Source of the DNA: Aquitalea sp. LB_tupeE
Lineage (GTDB): Bacteria; Pseudomonadota; Gammaproteobacteria; Burkholderiales; Chromobacteriaceae
Assembly: GCF_013391415.1 (NCBI RefSeq)
Contig: NZ_JACAXB010000011.1
Span: 113,478 to 177,477 of the forward strand
Length of the DNA: 64,000 nucleotides
Direction: 5' to 3'
Shown here: positions 16,744-28,702 of the stretch, one piece after another
Position numbering within the stretch: position 1 is the stretch's first letter
How the letters are laid out: every line of letters begins with the position of its first letter
Notes under the pieces: generated by a model
Databases searched by the model: none
What the model was told of the DNA's origin: nothing
What the model saw: the letters and a program-made list of their open reading frames with translations, nothing else
Translations under genes and position numbers: made by a program

Positions 16744-17296
16744 GGCCGACATCTCCGGACAGCAGAGACGGGTCAAAACCCAGCAAGGCCATGGCAGCGT
16801 CGTAACGCGACTCGGCGGGAAGGTCGAACAGGATGTCCGGATCGGCCTTGACGGTCAGCCAGCTGTTGTCGCTGATTTCCTGCTCCAGCTGCCCGGCCGA
16901 CCAGCCGGCATAGCCCAGGGTGAGCAACAGGCGCTGCGGCCCCCGGCCTTCCGACACAGCAATCAGCACATCCTTGGAGGTGGTGAGCGCCAAGTCGTCC
17001 TTCACCACCAGGCTGGATTGCCATTGCCCGGCCGGTGCGTGCAGCACAAAGCCGCGATCCGGCTGCACCGGCCCGCCAAAAAACACCGACTCGCCACGCA
17101 GCGGGTCGATCTCCAGCGCAAGGTCGATCTGGTCGAACAACTGCGCCATGGCAATGCCCGACGGTTTGTTGACGATCAAGCCCATCGCGCCGTGGTCGCC
17201 GTGTTCGCACAGGTACACCAGCGAGCGGGCAAACAGCGGGTCGGCCATATTGGGCATGGCAATCAGAAAGTGATCGGTGAGCGATAACGGTTCCAT
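16736..17296 (-). CDS. yqgE: YqgE/AlgH family protein
   Basis: Starting from [15 protein letters not shown] (ATG ending at 17296) the product is 186 residues, the standard length. Conserved YqgE/AlgH features include [42 protein letters not shown] and [18 protein letters not shown]. The exact role is unknown; in pseudomonads AlgH affects alginate regulation. It is divergent from smc and heads the yqgE-ruvX-DUF3592 group. The frame is open for 52 codons further upstream, but that part is not family-like. Confidence 0.93.
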   Translation of the reverse strand: MEPLSLTDHFLIAMPNMADPLFARSLVYLCEHGDHGAMGLIVNKPSGIAMAQLFDQIDLALEIDPLRGESVFFGGPVQPDRGFVLHAPAGQWQSSLVVKDDLALTTSKDVLIAVSEGRGPQRLLLTLGYAGWSAGQLEQEISDNSWLTVKADPDILFDLPAESRYDAAMALLGFDPSLLSGDVGHA

Positions 17297-17437
17297 GGGG
17301 GCATTATGGCACAACACATCTGACAAAAGTTCTACCAAGCCACAACAGCGCCCATGCGCTTGTCTTGCAGCAAAAGCAAACAAAAGCCGCCACCCTGATA
17401 AAATGCCGCGGTTGCTTCCTTTTCTTGCGAGAACGCC

Positions 17438-20400
17438 TTGCGCCTCACCCACGTCAAACTGTCCGGCTTCAAGTCATTTGTCGACCCCACCAGCATTCCG
17501 GTCCCCGGCCAGCTGGTGGCGGTAATCGGCCCCAATGGCTGTGGCAAATCCAATGTGATTGACGCGGTGCGCTGGGTGCTGGGCGAATCCAGCGCCAAGC
17601 AGCTGCGCGGCGAGTCGATGCAAGACGTGATCTTCAATGGATCCTCCACTCGCAAGCCGGTCAGCCGCGCCTCGGTGGAGCTGGTATTCGATAATGCCGA
17701 CGGTCAACTCACCGGCCCGTGGGGCCAATACGCCGAAGTCTCCATCAAGCGCGTGCTGACACGGCAGGGTGAATCCAGCTATTACATCAACAACCAGCAG
17801 GTGCGCCGCCGCGACATTACCGATCTGTTCCTCGGCACCGGCGTGGGCGCACGTGGCTATGCAGTGATCGAGCAAGGCATGATCTCGCGCATCATCGAAG
17901 CGCGGCCGGAAGAACTGCGTGCCTATCTGGAAGAAGCCGCCGGGGTGTCCAAATACAAGGAACGCCGCCGTGAAACCGAACACCGCATTGCCGATACCCG
18001 CGCCAATCTGGAACGCATCGAAGACCTGCGCCAGGAGCTGGAACGCCAGGTAGAACGGCTGAGCGAACAGGCCGAAGTGGCCGCCCAGTACCACGACCTG
18101 CGCGGCACCCTGACCCACAAGCAGAACCTGCTGGCGCTGGCGCGGCGCGAAGAAGCCGGCCGCAACGAAGCCCATGCCCGCGCCGAGCTGTCGCGCATCG
18201 AAACCGAAGAAGCGGCAATGGAAGCGGCGCTCACCCATCTGGACACCGAGCTGGAAACCGTGCGCGAAAGCCACTACGCCGCCAGCGACGCCGTACACGA
18301 AGCGCAACAGCAACTGTTTGAAGCCAATGCCGCACTGGCCCGGCTGGAAGAACAACAACGCCATCGCCAGCAAAACCAGGTACGGGTAGAACGCGAACTG
18401 GCCAGTGCCCGTAACGAACGCCAGCAACTGGCGGAAAGCCGCCAGCAGGCCGCCATGGAGCTGGATGACTGGCTGCCAAGGCGTGAAGAGGCGCAAATGC
18501 GGCTGGAAGAAGCCCAGATGGCACTGGAAGACGGTGCCGACCTGCTACCCAGCGCCGAAGCCGAATTCCGCGCCAAGGACCAGTTGCAGGCACAACTGCT
18601 GGCACAGCAAGCCAACCTCACCCGCGAGCGCGACCTGGCCCGGCAAAAGGGCGAACACCAGCGCCGCACGCTGGAACAGCTGGCCAGCCGCCAGCAAGCC
18701 CTGCAACGCGAGCTGACCGAACTGAACCTGCCCGATCAGGAGCAGCAAGCCGCCGCACTGGCCGAAGTCGAACGCGCCCGTGCTGCACTGGACGCGGTGC
18801 GCGCCCGCGTGGTGGCCGACGAGGCCAAGCTGGCCGACCTGGCCGCCGAGCGCGAAAAGCTGGACGAACAACTCGCGCAGCAACGCGCCGAACTGGCACG
18901 CGCCGAAGCCGAAGTCGCGGCACTGGCTGCCGTGCTGGCACGCGAAGCCGCCGGGGAAAAACTGGGCGACTGGCTGCACGAGCAAGGCCTGGCCGATGCC
19001 CCGCAACTGTGGCAGGCGGTACAAGTTGCACCGCAGTGGCAAACCGCACTGGAAGCCATACTGGGCGAGCGGCTCAATGCCCGCGCCGCCTCCAGCCAGC
19101 ACATCCCCCCTGCCGCACTGACCCTGGTGGATGGTCAGGCCGCTCCCTTGCACAGCCCGGCTCAGGACTGGCCACGGCTGCTGGATCAACTGACCGCCAG
19201 CGCACCGTTTGACGCTGCGCTGCAAGACTGGCTGAGCGGCGTCTATCTGGCCGATGACCTGGCTCAGGCCATCAGCCAACGCAAACAACTGCAGGCTGGC
19301 GAATGTCTGCTCACCCCGCAAGGCCATCGGGTCAGCGCCAGCAGCGTGTGTTTCTACAGTGCGGCAAGTGGCAGTGGCGTGATGGAACGCAAACAGCAAC
19401 TGGAAGCCGCCCAGGCACGCCAGCAGCAGATGCAGCCGGAAATCGACCGCTTGCAACGCCGCCGCGAATCACTGCAAAGCATGAACGGCATGCTGGCCGA
19501 AGCGGTGCGGGCGCAAAAAGGGGCGCTTACCCGGCTGGAAGCCGAACTCAATGCGGTAACACTTGAGCACGTCAAGCTGGATCAGGCCGCACGGCAAGGC
19601 GCGGCCCGCCTGTCCTTCATCCATGCCGAGCAACAACGCCTGCAGGAAGAACGCCAGCAAGCCCAGCTGGACATCGAAGAAAGCGAACTGCAAGGCGAAG
19701 AAGCCGCCATGACGCTGGAAGAACTGGCCGAACAAATGGAAGAAGTGCGGCTGGACCGGCTGAATGCCGAAACCGGCCTGCAACTGGCGCGCAACAAAAC
19801 CCGTGATGCCGAACGCCAGTTACATGAAATCCGCCTTGAGCTGCACACCGCCGAACAAAAGACTGCCGAACTGGCCCGCCGCGCCCGCGAACTGGACGAG
19901 CGCGACCAGCAACTGGCCGAGCGGCTGGAAACCCTGGCCGAAGAAGCCGAAGTGGTGGAAGACACCGTCCCGGAAGAGGCCATGCAACAGGCCATCGAAC
20001 TGCGCACCCGGCAAGAGGCCGCACTGGCTGCCACCCGCGACCGGCTGAACGGCCTGACCGAGCAACTGCGCCAGCTCACTCAGCGCCAGCACGATACCAA
20101 TGCCGCGCTGCCAGCCCTGCGCGAGGCACGCTCCGACTGGCTGCTCAAACATCAGGAAGCGCGGCTGGCGATGGAACGCTTTGCCGAGGAACTGAAAGAA
20201 GCCCAGGCCGATGAAGCCGCCCTGCTGGCCGACCTGACCGACGCCATCAAGCCCAATGCGCTGGCAGCGGAAATCGCCCGCCTGGCCCGTGCGCTGGAAG
20301 GGCTGGGCGCAGTCAATCTGGCGGCACTGGAAGAGCTGGAAGAAGCGCGCAAGCGCGGCGAATACCTGGCTAACCAGGCCGAGGACCTGAACCAGGCCAT

Positions 20401-20920
20401 GGCCACGCTGGAAGAAGCCATCCAGAAGATTGATGGCGAAACCCGCCAGATGCTGCAAGGCACTTACGAGGCGGTGAACGCCAAGATGCGGGAATTCTTC
20501 CCCACCCTGTTTGGTGGTGGCCGTGCCGAGCTGGTACTCACCGGTGAGGACTTGCTGGATGCCGGCGTGCAAATCATCGCCCAGCCGCCGGGCAAGAAAA
20601 ACAGCACCATCCACTTGCTGTCCGGTGGCGAAAAGGCGCTGACCGCCATGAGCCTGGTGTTTTCGCTGTTCTCGCTCAATCCGGCCCCCTTCTGCCTGCT
20701 GGACGAAGTGGATGCGCCGCTGGACGATGCCAACACCAGCCGTTTTTGCGATCTGGTCAAGCAAATGTCGGAACGCACCCAGTTCCTCTATATTTCCCAC
20801 AACCGCCTCACCATGGAAATGGCCGAGCAGCTGGTGGGGGTGACCATGCAGGAACAAGGGGTCAGCCGCATCGTGGCGGTGGATATCGTGGAAGCCCTGA
20901 AGATGCGCGAAATTGCATGA
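17438..20920 (+). CDS. smc: Chromosome segregation ATPase SMC
   Basis: The 1160-residue protein has the complete SMC layout. The Walker [10 protein letters not shown] is at 31-39. Long Glu/Arg/Gln/Ala-rich coiled coils run at about 165-500 and 650-1000, with a hinge between them at about 505-645. The signature [13 protein letters not shown] is near 1061, and Walker [16 protein letters not shown] follows. It forms the ATP-driven ring that compacts and segregates the chromosome with ScpA/ScpB. The start is a TTG ([14 protein letters not shown]) with a weak GAGAA upstream. A small stem-loop follows the stop. zipA and ligA, often next to smc in Neisseriales, lie 6-9 kb away on the other strand. 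Confidence 0.97.
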   Translation: MRLTHVKLSGFKSFVDPTSIPVPGQLVAVIGPNGCGKSNVIDAVRWVLGESSAKQLRGESMQDVIFNGSSTRKPVSRASVELVFDNADGQLTGPWGQYAEVSIKRVLTRQGESSYYINNQQVRRRDITDLFLGTGVGARGYAVIEQGMISRIIEARPEELRAYLEEAAGVSKYKERRRETEHRIADTRANLERIEDLRQELERQVERLSEQAEVAAQYHDLRGTLTHKQNLLALARREEAGRNEAHARAELSRIETEEAAMEAALTHLDTELETVRESHYAASDAVHEAQQQLFEANAALARLEEQQRHRQQNQVRVERELASARNERQQLAESRQQAAMELDDWLPRREEAQMRLEEAQMALEDGADLLPSAEAEFRAKDQLQAQLLAQQANLTRERDLARQKGEHQRRTLEQLASRQQALQRELTELNLPDQEQQAAALAEVERARAALDAVRARVVADEAKLADLAAEREKLDEQLAQQRAELARAEAEVAALAAVLAREAAGEKLGDWLHEQGLADAPQLWQAVQVAPQWQTALEAILGERLNARAASSQHIPPAALTLVDGQAAPLHSPAQDWPRLLDQLTASAPFDAALQDWLSGVYLADDLAQAISQRKQLQAGECLLTPQGHRVSASSVCFYSAASGSGVMERKQQLEAAQARQQQMQPEIDRLQRRRESLQSMNGMLAEAVRAQKGALTRLEAELNAVTLEHVKLDQAARQGAARLSFIHAEQQRLQEERQQAQLDIEESELQGEEAAMTLEELAEQMEEVRLDRLNAETGLQLARNKTRDAERQLHEIRLELHTAEQKTAELARRARELDERDQQLAERLETLAEEAEVVEDTVPEEAMQQAIELRTRQEAALAATRDRLNGLTEQLRQLTQRQHDTNAALPALREARSDWLLKHQEARLAMERFAEELKEAQADEAALLADLTDAIKPNALAAEIARLARALEGLGAVNLAALEELEEARKRGEYLANQAEDLNQAMATLEEAIQKIDGETRQMLQGTYEAVNAKMREFFPTLFGGGRAELVLTGEDLLDAGVQIIAQPPGKKNSTIHLLSGGEKALTAMSLVFSLFSLNPAPFCLLDEVDAPLDDANTSRFCDLVKQMSERTQFLYISHNRLTMEMAEQLVGVTMQEQGVSRIVAVDIVEALKMREIA

Positions 20921-20925
20921 CGCAT

Positions 20926-20945
20926 CTACGCAAGTTTCTGCGTAG
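20926..20945 (+). terminator. Short hairpin after smc
   Basis: A perfect 7-bp stem (CTACGCA/TGCGTAG) with a six-base loop starts five bases after the smc stop. No T-run follows, so it is at best a weak terminator or a 3'-end stabiliser. Confidence 0.35.
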
Positions 20946-21044
20946 CCCAGTTGATACATCGCAATCTATCTTCTGACGGTGGCGCTCATACTGCGCGACT
21001 TGCAGCAAAACGGGCTGCGATTATTCTTCTTTGGGACCGCTGGC

Positions 21045-22424
21045 ATGACCGTCCGCATCACGCGCTGGGAGCCGGAAAACATCATTTTCTGGCTGACCCG
21101 CGGCCGCAGGATTGCCAACCGCAATCTGCTGCTTTCCACCCTCGCCCTGCATCTGAACTTCAACGTCTGGATGATGTGGAGCATTGTTGTCAGCAATCTG
21201 CCGGCAGTCGGCTTTGCCATGACAGGTCAGCAGCAGTTTCTGCTGGTATCCATTCCGCCGCTGGTCGGCGCCATCATGCGCCTGTTTTATGCCTGCATCT
21301 GGAGCTGGGTGGGCGGCGGCACCTGGCTGGGTATTTCCACCCTGTTCCTGCTGATTCCTGCGCTGGGCGTGGGCTGGCTGGTGCAGGACATCAGCGCGCC
21401 CTTTCCGCTGCTATTGCTGGTAGCAGCCTGCTGCGGCATTGGTGGTGCAGCGTCTTCATCCCACTTGTCCAATACCAGCTTTTTCTTCCCCAAATCAGCC
21501 AAGGGCTTTGCCATGGGGCTGAATGCGGGAATGGGTAATCTTGGGGTGTCAGTGGTGCAGATCGTGGTACCGCTGGCAATCAGCCTGCCACTGTTCGGCA
21601 GCCTGGCGGGCGATGCGCAAATCTGGGGTCGCGGCGCGCAGGTCCATCCGATATGGCTGCAAAATGCTGGCTATATCTGGATTCTGCCGATTTTGCTGAT
21701 GACCTTACTCTGCCTCCTGTATGCGCACGACCTGCCCAAGCTGCGGCTGACCCTGCACGACCAGTGGCTGATGATGAAGGAACGCCATACCTGGTATATC
21801 TGCCTGCTTTATCTCAGCAGCTATGGCACCTTCATCGGCTTTTCTGCCGCCTTCCCGCTATTGGCCCATGCGCTGTTCCCGCAGGTGAATGTCACGCCCT
21901 ATCTGTTTCTGGGGCCCATGATCTGCGCGTTGGCACGCCCGATTGGCGGCTGGTGCGGCGACCGCATCGGCGGCGGCATCACCACGCTGATGTGCAATCT
22001 GCTGATGGCGCTGGCAACACTGGGCGTTCTGTACAGCCTGCCGAGCGACAGCGATGGCGGCAGCTTCAGCCTGTTTCTGGTGTCCATGCAGCTGATTTTC
22101 TTTGCCGCCGGCATGGGCAACGGTTCCTCCTATCAGCTATCCCCCAAGGTATTCCTGATTGAGGCCGGGCGGCAGGCCAGGGATAGCGGTGAAAGCGTGG
22201 CCGATGCCTATGCCCGTGGAGGCCGCCGTGGCGTGGCCGCCATGAGCATCAGTTCGGTATCCGCCACCTTGGGCGGTTTTTTCATTCCCAAGGCATTTGG
22301 CAATGCGCTGGACTGGTTTGCCAGCTTTGTTCCGGCATTTTTGCTGTTTCTGGCTTTTTATCTGGTTTCGATGGCGGTAGCATGGTGGCAATACGCCCGC
22401 CCGCGCGCCAGCATGCGTTGCTGA
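21045..22424 (+). CDS. NarK/NNP-family nitrate/nitrite transporter
   Basis: The product is a 12-segment MFS transporter of the nitrate/nitrite porter group. I favour the ATG at 21045 (MTVRITRWEPENIIFW), giving 459 residues and the family-like start in which IANRNLLLSTLALHL precedes the first helix; a GTG at 20979 would add 22 residues. Nitrate-signature-like segments are AMGLNAGMGNLGVSVVQ and FFAAGMGNGSSYQLSP. An Arg in helix 2 (IMRLFYA) and one in ARPIGGWCGDR could be the substrate-binding pair. No nitrate reductase gene is in the window, so substrate and direction are uncertain. Confidence 0.82.
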   Translation: MTVRITRWEPENIIFWLTRGRRIANRNLLLSTLALHLNFNVWMMWSIVVSNLPAVGFAMTGQQQFLLVSIPPLVGAIMRLFYACIWSWVGGGTWLGISTLFLLIPALGVGWLVQDISAPFPLLLLVAACCGIGGAASSSHLSNTSFFFPKSAKGFAMGLNAGMGNLGVSVVQIVVPLAISLPLFGSLAGDAQIWGRGAQVHPIWLQNAGYIWILPILLMTLLCLLYAHDLPKLRLTLHDQWLMMKERHTWYICLLYLSSYGTFIGFSAAFPLLAHALFPQVNVTPYLFLGPMICALARPIGGWCGDRIGGGITTLMCNLLMALATLGVLYSLPSDSDGGSFSLFLVSMQLIFFAAGMGNGSSYQLSPKVFLIEAGRQARDSGESVADAYARGGRRGVAAMSISSVSATLGGFFIPKAFGNALDWFASFVPAFLLFLAFYLVSMAVAWWQYARPRASMRC

Positions 22425-22443
22425 GCCCCCAAGACCAACCGTG

Positions 22444-23136
22444 ATGCCTGTTACCTTTCTGCCCCGCTCCAGGCTGTCCACCGCCTTGCTGCTATCCGGC
22501 CTGCTGCATGGCACATTGTTGTTCGGGCTGGCCCCTGCCCTGCTGCACACACCACCGCCGCTGCCCGCCGCCTTGCCATTGCAATTACAAGCCGCTCCCG
22601 CCCCGACAGCCACCAAGGCAAGAACACGTGCAGCAGCCAGCCAGTCCCCGCTGCACAGCACAAGCCACAGTGCTCATGCCACGATGACGGCACCAGCCAA
22701 CACGCAGGTGCAGCCTGTGGCCGACAGCAGCCCGCATCCGGCGGCCACTGCCAACCCGGCTGCAACAGTCAGCACGGCACCGGGCAGCACCATGACCAAT
22801 ACTGGCGAGGGCAGCAACGCCAAACCCGCAAACAGCGGGGCAAGCGTGCATCAGCCTGCACTGTACCGCTCAGCCTATCTGCACAACCCTGAACCACCCT
22901 ACCCGGAACGCTCCCGCGAGCTGGGCGAACAAGGCCGGGTGATTTTGCAGGTGCGGGTGAGTGCCGAGGGACGTGCGCTGCAAGTGGAAGTAACTGGCAG
23001 CAGCCGCAGCCGTCGTCTGGACGAAGCGGCCCGGCAAGCGGTGGCCGACTGGCGTTTCATCCCGGCAAAGCAGGATGGGGTGGCGCTCGAGTCCAGCCTG
23101 CAAGTCCCCATTACTTTCTCGCTGCAAGCGCCCTGA
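22444..23136 (+). CDS. TonB-like energy transducer
   Basis: The protein has about 230 residues; the frame allows a GTG three bases upstream, and the ATG at 22444 is preferred. It has a single N-terminal membrane anchor (about 12-35), an Ala/Pro/Thr-rich periplasmic linker (about 36-140), and a TonB C-terminal domain (PPYPERSRELGEQGRVILQV, then LDEAARQAVADWRFIPAKQD). It would couple the inner-membrane proton motive force to TonB-dependent outer membrane receptors. No exbB/exbD or receptor gene is next to it, so it must use partners encoded elsewhere. The linker is less Pro-Lys rich than classical TonB. It follows the transporter gene by 19 bases. Confidence 0.8.
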   Translation: MPVTFLPRSRLSTALLLSGLLHGTLLFGLAPALLHTPPPLPAALPLQLQAAPAPTATKARTRAAASQSPLHSTSHSAHATMTAPANTQVQPVADSSPHPAATANPAATVSTAPGSTMTNTGEGSNAKPANSGASVHQPALYRSAYLHNPEPPYPERSRELGEQGRVILQVRVSAEGRALQVEVTGSSRSRRLDEAARQAVADWRFIPAKQDGVALESSLQVPITFSLQAP

Positions 23137-23151
23137 CGGGCAGCGGGCATG

Positions 23152-23188
23152 AAAAAAGCCGCCAGCAGTCTGACTGCGGGCGGCTTTC
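23152..23188. terminator. Bidirectional terminator between tonB-like gene and hpt
   Basis: A GC-rich stem at 23158-23184 (GCCGCC/GGCGGC with an inner GCAGT/ACTGC) has six As on its left and TTTCT on its right. It can terminate the plus-strand tonB-like transcript and, more strongly, the minus-strand hpt transcript. Confidence 0.8.
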
Positions 23189-23210
23189 TGGCCGATCTTC
23201 GTGTGCTTGA

Positions 23211-23753
23211 TTACTTCAGCGCATGGATGGCCGGCAGGTTACGCCAGGCGCCACGTACGTCCATGCCATAACCGAATACATAACGGTCCGGCACGTCCAG
23301 GCCGACAAAGTCAGCAGCAATCGGCTTGTCCTTGGGGATCAGCTTGTTGGCAAATACGCCGCTGTAGAATTCCTTGGCACCCATGCCCATTACTTTGTCG
23401 CGGATGGCAGCCATGGTGTGGCCTTCGTCCAGAATGTCATCCAGCACCAGTACCACGCGATCTTGCACGTCCTCTTTCGGAGCCTGTTTCCATACCAGTT
23501 CGCCGCCGTGGGTCTTGTCGCCATAGCGGGATACGTGCACATAGTCGAAATCCAGCGGGAAGTTCAGACGCGGCAGCAGCTGACCGGTAAACACCACGGC
23601 ACCACCCATCACGGACAGCACCAGCGGGTAGGTCTCCCCCAGCTTGGCAGTGATTTCTTCTGCCATGCGATCAACGGCTGCGCTCACTTGTTCGGCAGTA
23701 AACAGAATATCCGAACTGTTGATCAGGCCACGGGCTTCGGCAATGTTAGGCAT
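23211..23753 (-). CDS. hpt: Hypoxanthine-guanine phosphoribosyltransferase
   Basis: The 180-residue purine-salvage enzyme carries the type I PRTase PRPP-binding loop VVLVLDDILDEGHT (about 100-113), the PPi loop LSVMGGAVVF, and VGLDVPDRYVFGYGMD near the C-terminus that contacts the purine base. It converts hypoxanthine or guanine plus PRPP to the nucleotide. Length is normal. It lies downstream of galU on the same strand but is separated from it by a hairpin terminator, so it probably has its own promoter. Confidence 0.93.
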   Translation of the reverse strand: MPNIAEARGLINSSDILFTAEQVSAAVDRMAEEITAKLGETYPLVLSVMGGAVVFTGQLLPRLNFPLDFDYVHVSRYGDKTHGGELVWKQAPKEDVQDRVVLVLDDILDEGHTMAAIRDKVMGMGAKEFYSGVFANKLIPKDKPIAADFVGLDVPDRYVFGYGMDVRGAWRNLPAIHALK

Positions 23754-23773
23754 GTTGGCTCCTAGAGAAAATG

Positions 23774-23801
23774 CAAACGCCGCTCCGTCGCTGGAGCGGC
23801 G
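23774..23801 (-). terminator. Terminator after galU
   Basis: A perfect 9-bp stem (CGCCGCTCC/GGAGCGGCG, 23778-23801) with a six-base loop lies 17 bases after the galU stop. On the minus strand it is followed by TTTGCATTTTC. It separates galU from hpt. Confidence 0.7.
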
Positions 23802-23818
23802 TGATGGTTAATAATGGA

Positions 23819-24688
23819 TCAGCCCTGCAGTTCTTGCAGATAAGCCGAGAAATCTTTTGCTACTTCATGGTGCTTCAGGCCGTAGCTGACCGTGGCTTTC
23901 AGATAGCCCAGCTTGGAACCGCAATCAAAGCGGGTTCCCTTGAACGGCAGCGCCAGTACGGCCTCTTCTTTCAGCAAGGCGGCAATGCCGTCGGTCAGCT
24001 GGATTTCACCACCGGCACCCGGCGTGGTATTCAGCAATTTGTCGAAAATGCGCGGGGTGAGGATGTAACGCCCCACCACGGCCAGATTGGACGGTGCCAC
24101 ATCCGGATGCGGCTTTTCCACAATGCTGACCACACGCTGCTGACCATGCTGCTGGCTGCTGACTTCCACAATGCCATAAGAGCCGGTCTCTTCGCGTGCC
24201 ACGGTTTCCACCCCCAGCACCGAGCTGTGCGTGGTATCGAACAGGCTCACCATTTGCTCCATGGCACCGGGCTCGCCATCAATCAGGTCGTCCGCCAGAA
24301 TCACGGCAAACGGTTCATCCCCCACCACCGGACGGGCACACAATACTGCATGGCCCAGGCCCAGGGCCTCGGTCTGGCGGATGTAGATGCAGCTGACCGA
24401 CGGCGGGATGATGCCGCGCACCGTGTCCAGCAGCTTCTGCTTGTTCTTGTTCTCCAGCTCGGTTTCCAGCTCGTAGGCCTTGTCGAAATGATCTTCGATG
24501 GAGCGCTTGTTACGACCGGTGATGAAAATCAGCTCGGTAATGCCGGCGGCGATGGCCTCCTCCACTGCATACTGGATCAGCGGTTTATCCACCACTGGCA
24601 GCATTTCTTTGGGACTGGCCTTGGTTGCCGGCAAAAAACGGGTGCCCAGACCGGCAACCGGGAATACAGCCTTGCTGATTTTTTTCAT
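23819..24688 (-). CDS. galU: UTP-glucose-1-phosphate uridylyltransferase
   Basis: The 289-residue enzyme makes UDP-glucose from UTP and glucose-1-phosphate. The nucleotide-binding start is [20 protein letters not shown] followed by [14 protein letters not shown]. Further conserved features are [35 protein letters not shown] and ILADDLID with the metal-site Asp. Length matches GalU. UDP-glucose feeds capsule, LPS and glycan synthesis, so it may supply the glycosyltransferases in this window, although it is a housekeeping gene. The upstream region to 24770 contains an AT-rich segment with TATAGAAT that could be the -10 region. Confidence 0.96.
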   Translation of the reverse strand: MKKISKAVFPVAGLGTRFLPATKASPKEMLPVVDKPLIQYAVEEAIAAGITELIFITGRNKRSIEDHFDKAYELETELENKNKQKLLDTVRGIIPPSVSCIYIRQTEALGLGHAVLCARPVVGDEPFAVILADDLIDGEPGAMEQMVSLFDTTHSSVLGVETVAREETGSYGIVEVSSQQHGQQRVVSIVEKPHPDVAPSNLAVVGRYILTPRIFDKLLNTTPGAGGEIQLTDGIAALLKEEAVLALPFKGTRFDCGSKLGYLKATVSYGLKHHEVAKDFSAYLQELQG

Positions 24689-24770
24689 CGTCGTAAAAAG
24701 TCTTCAATTGAAAATATTTCTGACTGGCGCGCATTCTATACCTGACTTGCACGCCGCTCCAAACAACAAC

Positions 24771-26210
24771 TCAACAGGGATGCCACTGCCGCAGCGTTTT
24801 TGCCACGCTGTCAATCAGTGGCGGCCAATCGCCCGGGGTCTGCTGACGGCAAATACGCATGCTGGCATACCAGGGTGACACTTCTGCGCTGGCCATGAAA
24901 AACGGTGCGCTTTCCGCCCGCATCAACACCCATACCGGCTTGCCCAATGCCCCGGCCAGGTGCACCACCGAGGTATCGACGCTGATCACCAGATCCAGCT
25001 GTTCGATAATGGCGGCGGTATCGGCAAAATCGCCGATCTGGGCGGCATGGACGCGCCCTTGCAATTCCGCAGGCAGTGCGCCCAGTTGCAGCGAGACAAA
25101 ATCCACCTGCGGCATGTCCAGCAAGGGCAGAAACTGCGCGAGCGGCACCGATTTGTTCTGGCGGCCATGGTCGGCAATGCCCACGCCCCAGCTGCCGGTT
25201 TCCCAGACTATCCCCACCCGCAGGCGGCCAGCCTGTCTGGCTGGCAGGCGTTGCGCCTGCGCGGTACACAGTACGGGGTCGGCTCGTAGATAGGGCTGGT
25301 CGGACAAGGTGTCCAGGGTGACATCCAGCCGCAGTGGCAAGGACATCAGTGGAATTTGCCAATCGAAGGCTGGCGGGGCATCTTCCAGTGGCACCAGGTC
25401 AATGCCCTCCAGCTGACCGAACAAACGCAGGCAAGCCGTCTGACAAGCCAGCGTAATGCGAGCTGCCGGGTGCTGCTGACGCAAAACGGGCAGGAAGCGT
25501 GCCATTTGCAGGGTATCGCCCAGCCCTTGTTCGGCCCACACCAGCAAGTGCTGATCGCCCAGCGGCTGGCCTTGCCAGGCATGTTCGCGGTAACGCGGCT
25601 GCATGATGGTGCGCCAGCGCTGTTCGTACAGCGGCCAGGCTGCGCGGTACTCGCCCTGCAACAGCAAGGCCACCGACAGGTTGAAAGCCAGATAAGCATT
25701 ATCCGGCTGCAGTTCCAGACCCTGGCGATAGGCAGTGACCGCCTCTTCCAGCCGCAAGGCGCAAGTCAGGGCATTGCCCAGATTGTTCAGCAGCCCTCCA
25801 CTGGCGCCGGCCAGTTGCAGGGCATTCTGGTGGCAGACTACGGCATCGTCGTAACGCAACGCGTATTGCAACACCACGCCCAGATTGCTCCAGGCCTCGG
25901 CATGCTGCGGTTCGGCCTGCAACACTTCCAGCAGCAGGTTTTCCGCCAGGGTCAGTTCGCCCAGTTCTTTGAGCAGCACCGCCAGATTGCATTTGATATT
26001 GCTGGAGGACGGATTCAGGGCTGCAGCAGCCAGATAATCCTCCAATGCCTGCGGGTACTGTTTCAGCCGCATATGCGCCGTGCCACGATTGAACAAGGCC
26101 TGCCAATCCTGCGGATTGTGTTGCAGACACTGGCTGAAGGCAGCAATGGCTTGCTCTTGCTGATCGGCTGCCGCCAGACGGTTGCCGCGCTCGAATGCCG
26201 TTTCGCGCAT
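24771..26210 (-). CDS. TPR protein with C-terminal GT9/GT41-like glycosyltransferase domain
   Basis: Starting at MRETAFERGNRLAAAD (ATG ending at 26210, AAGGGA upstream) the product is 479 residues. Residues 5-200 hold about five TPR repeats (FNRGTAHMRLKQYPQALEDY; AWSNLGVVLQYALRYDDAVV). Residues 225-475 look like a heptosyltransferase-type domain: LLVWAEQGLGDTLQMARFLP, FVSLQLGALPAEL, IGDFADTAAIIEQLDLVISV, then DTSVVHLAGALGKPVWVL. Such TPR-glycosyltransferases are common in proteobacteria and may modify proteins or glycans; the substrate is unknown. The longer open frame to 26384 overlaps ligA and is not real. It follows ligA by ten bases and is likely co-transcribed. Confidence 0.8.
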   Translation of the reverse strand: MRETAFERGNRLAAADQQEQAIAAFSQCLQHNPQDWQALFNRGTAHMRLKQYPQALEDYLAAAALNPSSSNIKCNLAVLLKELGELTLAENLLLEVLQAEPQHAEAWSNLGVVLQYALRYDDAVVCHQNALQLAGASGGLLNNLGNALTCALRLEEAVTAYRQGLELQPDNAYLAFNLSVALLLQGEYRAAWPLYEQRWRTIMQPRYREHAWQGQPLGDQHLLVWAEQGLGDTLQMARFLPVLRQQHPAARITLACQTACLRLFGQLEGIDLVPLEDAPPAFDWQIPLMSLPLRLDVTLDTLSDQPYLRADPVLCTAQAQRLPARQAGRLRVGIVWETGSWGVGIADHGRQNKSVPLAQFLPLLDMPQVDFVSLQLGALPAELQGRVHAAQIGDFADTAAIIEQLDLVISVDTSVVHLAGALGKPVWVLMRAESAPFFMASAEVSPWYASMRICRQQTPGDWPPLIDSVAKTLRQWHPC

Positions 26211-26220
26211 GATGTCCCTT

Positions 26221-28656
<2,436 letters not shown>

Positions 28657-28662
28657 TCAAAC

Positions 28663-28688
28663 AGAAAAAGGCCGGCATGAGCCGGCCT
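28663..28688 (-). terminator. Hairpin terminator between zipA and ligA
   Basis: A perfect 8-bp stem (AGGCCGGC/GCCGGCCT, 28669-28688) with an ATGA/TCAT loop is followed on the minus strand by TTTTTCTG. It sits in the 55-base gap between the zipA stop and the ligA start, so ligA expression would depend on read-through or on its own promoter. Confidence 0.7.
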
Positions 28689-28702
28689 GCGTGCAATGGG
28701 TA

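Noticed and set aside
17297..17437. A smc promoter around TGATAAAAT at about 17397-17405
   Set aside because: A -10-like box is visible, but no matching -35 at 16-18 bases could be placed.
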